Below are positions 61,632 to 64,000 of a stretch of DNA of 64,000 nt, piece after piece. Position 1 is the stretch's first letter. The number at the start of each line of letters is the position of its first letter. Position numbers and translations under genes: made by a program. The notes below the pieces were generated by a model. It had not been told where the DNA came from. It searched no databases and saw only the letters and a list, made by a program, of their open reading frames with translations. Source of the stretch: Acidobacteriota bacterium (GTDB lineage Bacteria; Acidobacteriota; Blastocatellia; Pyrinomonadales; Pyrinomonadaceae); contig RFGC01000047.1 in the NCBI GenBank assembly GCA_003697135.1, positions 124,001-188,000 on the forward strand, written 5' to 3'.

Positions 61632-63059
61632 ATGATCAAGTCTCACGAGAAAGCATTATCTTCTTCTTCGAGTCCTACCGATAAGTTTCATGAAGAGTGC
61701 GGAATTTTCGGCATCTATGGGCATTCTGAAGCTTCCACGATAACCCAGCTTGGTTTGTTTGCACTTCAGCATCGTGGACAGGAGGCTTGCGGGATAGTTT
61801 CTTCTGATGGTAGCGAACTTTATCAATTTCGCTCAATCGGACTTGTAGCAGATGTTTTAACAGAGCCAGTCCTTAAAAGCCTTAAAGGTCACATGGCGAT
61901 TGGGCATACGAGATACTCAACCGCAGGTAAAAACACAATCAAAGAAGTTCAACCTTTTGCCGTGACCTGCCAGCATGGGCAGTTAGCTATCTGCCACAAC
62001 GGCAATCTTCCCTTTGCAGAGCAAAAGAGGAAGGAGCTTGAACAGAGCGGAGCGATCTTTTCTTCGACTTCTGACACCGAGACGATACTTCATTCAATTG
62101 CGAGAACGAAAGCAAGCCATGTAACGGAAGCGATTGCAAAGGTTCTGAATGAAACCGAAGGTGCATTTTCACTTCTTTTCTTAACGCTCGATTCGCTTAT
62201 AGCTGTTCGAGACCCTCGTGGTTTTAGACCTTTGGTTCTTGGCAAGTTGAAAGATTCTTGGTGTGTTGCAAGCGAAACTTGCGCTTTTGATTTGATTGAT
62301 GCCGAATATGTGCGTGAAATAGAACCCGGCGAAATGCTAGTCATAAATGGAAGGGGCCTTCAGCAATCATTTCCATTTCAGAAGAAGAATTTTGCTTTTT
62401 GCGCGTTTGAGCATGTTTATTTCTCGCGTCCTGATTCGATTATTTTTGGTCGTTCGGTGAACGAATCGCGCCACAAAATGGGAAAACGATTAGCTATTGA
62501 ACAGCCGTGTGACGCTGATTTGGTCGTTCCTGTTCCTGATTCTGGCGTTGCGGCCGCAATCGGATACTCAGCTCAATCAGGCATAAGCTTTCGTCAAGCA
62601 ATAATCAGAAATCACTATGTCGGCAGAACCTTCATCGAGCCTTCTCAAAGCATTCGTTCATTCGGCGTTCGTTTGAAATTGAATCCGATTAAGGATTTGA
62701 TAAACGGCAGGCGGATAGTTTTAGTTGATGATTCAATCGTTCGCGGGACTACATCGAAAAAGATCGTTCAGATGGTTAGAGAAGCTGGAGCAAAAGAGGT
62801 TCATGTTCGCATAAGTTGCCCGCCGACAATATCGCCTTGTTATTATGGTGTTGACACACCGACGAAAGCCGAATTGATAGCGGCACAAGTTTCCATTGAA
62901 GAACTTCGGCGCTATATCGGTGCAGATTCTCTAGGTTATCTTTCGCTTGAAGGAATGCTTGAAGCAATAGGGCTTGACCCGAAAAATTTTTGCACGGCGT
63001 GTTGGAATGGAAAATATCCTATTGCCGTGCCGCAAAATTGCAATCTTCAAAAGCGATGA
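61632..63059 (+). CDS. purF: Amidophosphoribosyltransferase
   Basis: 475 residues from the ATG at 61632 (10 codons after a TTG, which is the alternative). Catalyses the first step of purine synthesis: PRPP and glutamine to phosphoribosylamine. A 22-residue leader before the nucleophile Cys23 (FHEECGIFGIYGH) is removed in mature class II Ntn enzymes. Seen: RPLVLGKLKDSWCVASETCAFD, the PRPP loop VLVDDSIVRGTTSKKIV, and cysteines (FCAFEH, ISCPPTISPCYY, NFCTACWNGKYP) placed like the [4Fe-4S] ligands of the Bacillus enzyme. It is followed by an oxidase gene 4 bp later. Confidence 0.94.
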   Translation: MIKSHEKALSSSSSPTDKFHEECGIFGIYGHSEASTITQLGLFALQHRGQEACGIVSSDGSELYQFRSIGLVADVLTEPVLKSLKGHMAIGHTRYSTAGKNTIKEVQPFAVTCQHGQLAICHNGNLPFAEQKRKELEQSGAIFSSTSDTETILHSIARTKASHVTEAIAKVLNETEGAFSLLFLTLDSLIAVRDPRGFRPLVLGKLKDSWCVASETCAFDLIDAEYVREIEPGEMLVINGRGLQQSFPFQKKNFAFCAFEHVYFSRPDSIIFGRSVNESRHKMGKRLAIEQPCDADLVVPVPDSGVAAAIGYSAQSGISFRQAIIRNHYVGRTFIEPSQSIRSFGVRLKLNPIKDLINGRRIVLVDDSIVRGTTSKKIVQMVREAGAKEVHVRISCPPTISPCYYGVDTPTKAELIAAQVSIEELRRYIGADSLGYLSLEGMLEAIGLDPKNFCTACWNGKYPIAVPQNCNLQKR

Positions 63060-63063
63060 GTTT

Positions 63064-64000
63064 ATGCAGGTCAAAACACAACAGGATGAATTCCAAAGCT
63101 ATTTGAAAGACGCAAGCAATATCGTTGGCGGATACGCCGAAAAGGTTTTTATTCCTGAAAATGAAAAAGAGATTGCCGAGATTCTTGCAGAAGCTAATGC
63201 AAAGAAAATTCCCGTAACCATTTCGGGAGCTAGAACAGGCACAGTTGGCGGTGCTATTCCTTTCGGCGGATATGTTATTTCAATGGAAAAGCTTAACCAA
63301 GTTAAGGAGATCAACAAAAAAGATTGCTTTGCTGTAGTGCAAGGAGGCACGATTTTGAAAGATTTTCAACGTTTAGTCGAAAGCGAAAATCTTTTCTATC
63401 CGCCCGATCCGACGGAATGGAGTTGTCAAATCGGCGGTAACATTGCAACGAATGCCAGCGGTGCAAGAAGTTTCAAATACGGTGCGACGCGAAGATACGT
63501 CAGAGCCTTAAAAGTTATACTGCCAAACGGCGAAACTTTGAGCCTAAAAAGAGGCAAAATTTTTTCGGAGAAAGGCTATATCGAGCTTCAAACCGATCAA
63601 GGTAGCATTATCAGAGCAAAACTTCCGACATATCGGCAACCGAATGTTCGTAAAAACACAACAGGCTATTTTTCAGGCGACAAGGTAGATGCTGTTGACA
63701 TTTTCATAGGTAGTGAAGGCACTCTAGGAGTCATAGTTGAAGCCGAACTTGAGCTTTTGCCGAAGCCAGAAGCATTCTTTAGCGGCATTGTCTTTTTCAA
63801 AGATGAACGAGACTTGCTTGATTTTGTTTTTGAAGCCAGAGAGCTTTCTTTTCGCTCTAGAGCTGAAAGGAATCAAAACGAAATAGATGCTACGCTTCTC
63901 GAATACTTCGACTCTCAATCGCTTAAGTTTATCTCGCAAAAGTTTCCTGAAACTCCGCAGACGGTTTCATCAGCAATCTTTTTCGAGCAAGAGACAACAC
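63064..64000 (+). CDS. FAD-linked oxidase (GlcD-like), partial: right end outside window
   Basis: 312 codons are visible from the ATG at 63064 (MQVKTQQDEFQSYLKDASNIVGGYAEKVFIPENEKE) and the frame is open to the window edge. The FAD_binding_4 (PCMH) fold is clear: PVTISGARTGTVGGAIPFGGYVISM, VVQGGTILKDFQRLVE, PPDPTEWSCQIGGNIATNASGARSFKYGATRRYVRALKV and VDIFIGSEGTLGVIVEAEL. These match glycolate oxidase subunit GlcD or D-lactate dehydrogenase type enzymes acting on 2-hydroxy acids. The C-terminal domain that would fix the substrate is mostly missing. The start is 4 bp after purF. Confidence 0.92.
   Translation, partial: MQVKTQQDEFQSYLKDASNIVGGYAEKVFIPENEKEIAEILAEANAKKIPVTISGARTGTVGGAIPFGGYVISMEKLNQVKEINKKDCFAVVQGGTILKDFQRLVESENLFYPPDPTEWSCQIGGNIATNASGARSFKYGATRRYVRALKVILPNGETLSLKRGKIFSEKGYIELQTDQGSIIRAKLPTYRQPNVRKNTTGYFSGDKVDAVDIFIGSEGTLGVIVEAELELLPKPEAFFSGIVFFKDERDLLDFVFEARELSFRSRAERNQNEIDATLLEYFDSQSLKFISQKFPETPQTVSSAIFFEQETT

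Noticed and set aside
1-64000. tRNA, rRNA, tmRNA, CRISPR, transposon or prophage sequences
   Set aside because: No T-loop plus acceptor pattern, no rRNA core sequence, no spaced direct repeats and no transposase or integrase frame was found by eye. A covariance or repeat search could still reveal a small one.

Overview
The window reads as a dense bacterial chromosome segment of rather low G+C (about 40 percent by eye). It holds 57 protein genes, one of them open at each end, and no rRNA, tRNA, CRISPR array, transposase or phage gene that I can see. Several features point to a diderm, probably an Acidobacteriota member of the Blastocatellia kind: TonB/ExbBD and a TonB-dependent receptor, MlaE/MlaF, many lipoproteins, two DUF4388 (PATAN-like) proteins of the type common in Acidobacteriota and Myxococcota, and a Tes-like radical SAM enzyme beside a CruA/CruP-like flavoprotein. 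The phylum is an inference from gene content only. Chlorobi-like or related lineages remain possible.

Layout. 1-7599, all minus strand: an acetylornithine/GABA-type aminotransferase, then yajC-secD-secF, then tonB-exbB-exbD-exbD and a TPR lipoprotein running off the left end. 7899-9968: a YyaL-type thioredoxin-fold protein. 9984-13179 (minus): an unassigned protein, an HD-GYP protein, and a DUF4388-DnaJ-TPR protein. 13270-18033 (plus): YaeQ-like and GNAT genes, translationally coupled, then a secreted DUF4440-like protein and a large Ski2-type helicase. 18148-24902: a secreted GY-repeat protein, a UDP-sugar dehydrogenase, a HEAT-like protein, an orphan peptide-binding lipoprotein, and a secreted protein coupled to a tiny Imm8-like gene. 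24899-28666 (minus): SMC.

28841-34257 is a complete cobalamin uptake unit: a cobalamin riboswitch with a strong intrinsic terminator, then btuF-btuC-btuD and a TonB-dependent receptor. It would be energised by the TonB/ExbBD system at the left edge. A bidirectional terminator separates it from 34368-39833 (minus), which holds the Tes-like radical SAM protein, an SDR lacking the usual catalytic serine, a CruA/CruP-like flavoprotein and mazG. This is the most interesting part of the window: a possible isoprenoid or membrane-spanning lipid locus.

39977-45601 (plus): lipoprotein, hotdog thioesterase, MsbA-like exporter, alpha/beta hydrolase, cytochrome c, a structured intergenic RNA candidate, a small membrane protein and thiE. 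45730-48006 (minus): a Clp ATPase with ClpA-like size but a ClpC-like ClpP loop. 48163-49839 (plus): an M15 peptidase lipoprotein and a TANGO2/NRDE protein. 49857-56232 (minus): a DUF4344 metallopeptidase, pepA, smpB, a TPR-DUF4388 protein, a glycine-zipper protein, and mlaF-mlaE. Then come an orphan pxpB (plus), sdhC-sdhA-sdhB (minus, with a clear single-base frameshift in sdhC), a divergent LysR regulator, purF, and a FAD-linked oxidase cut by the right end.
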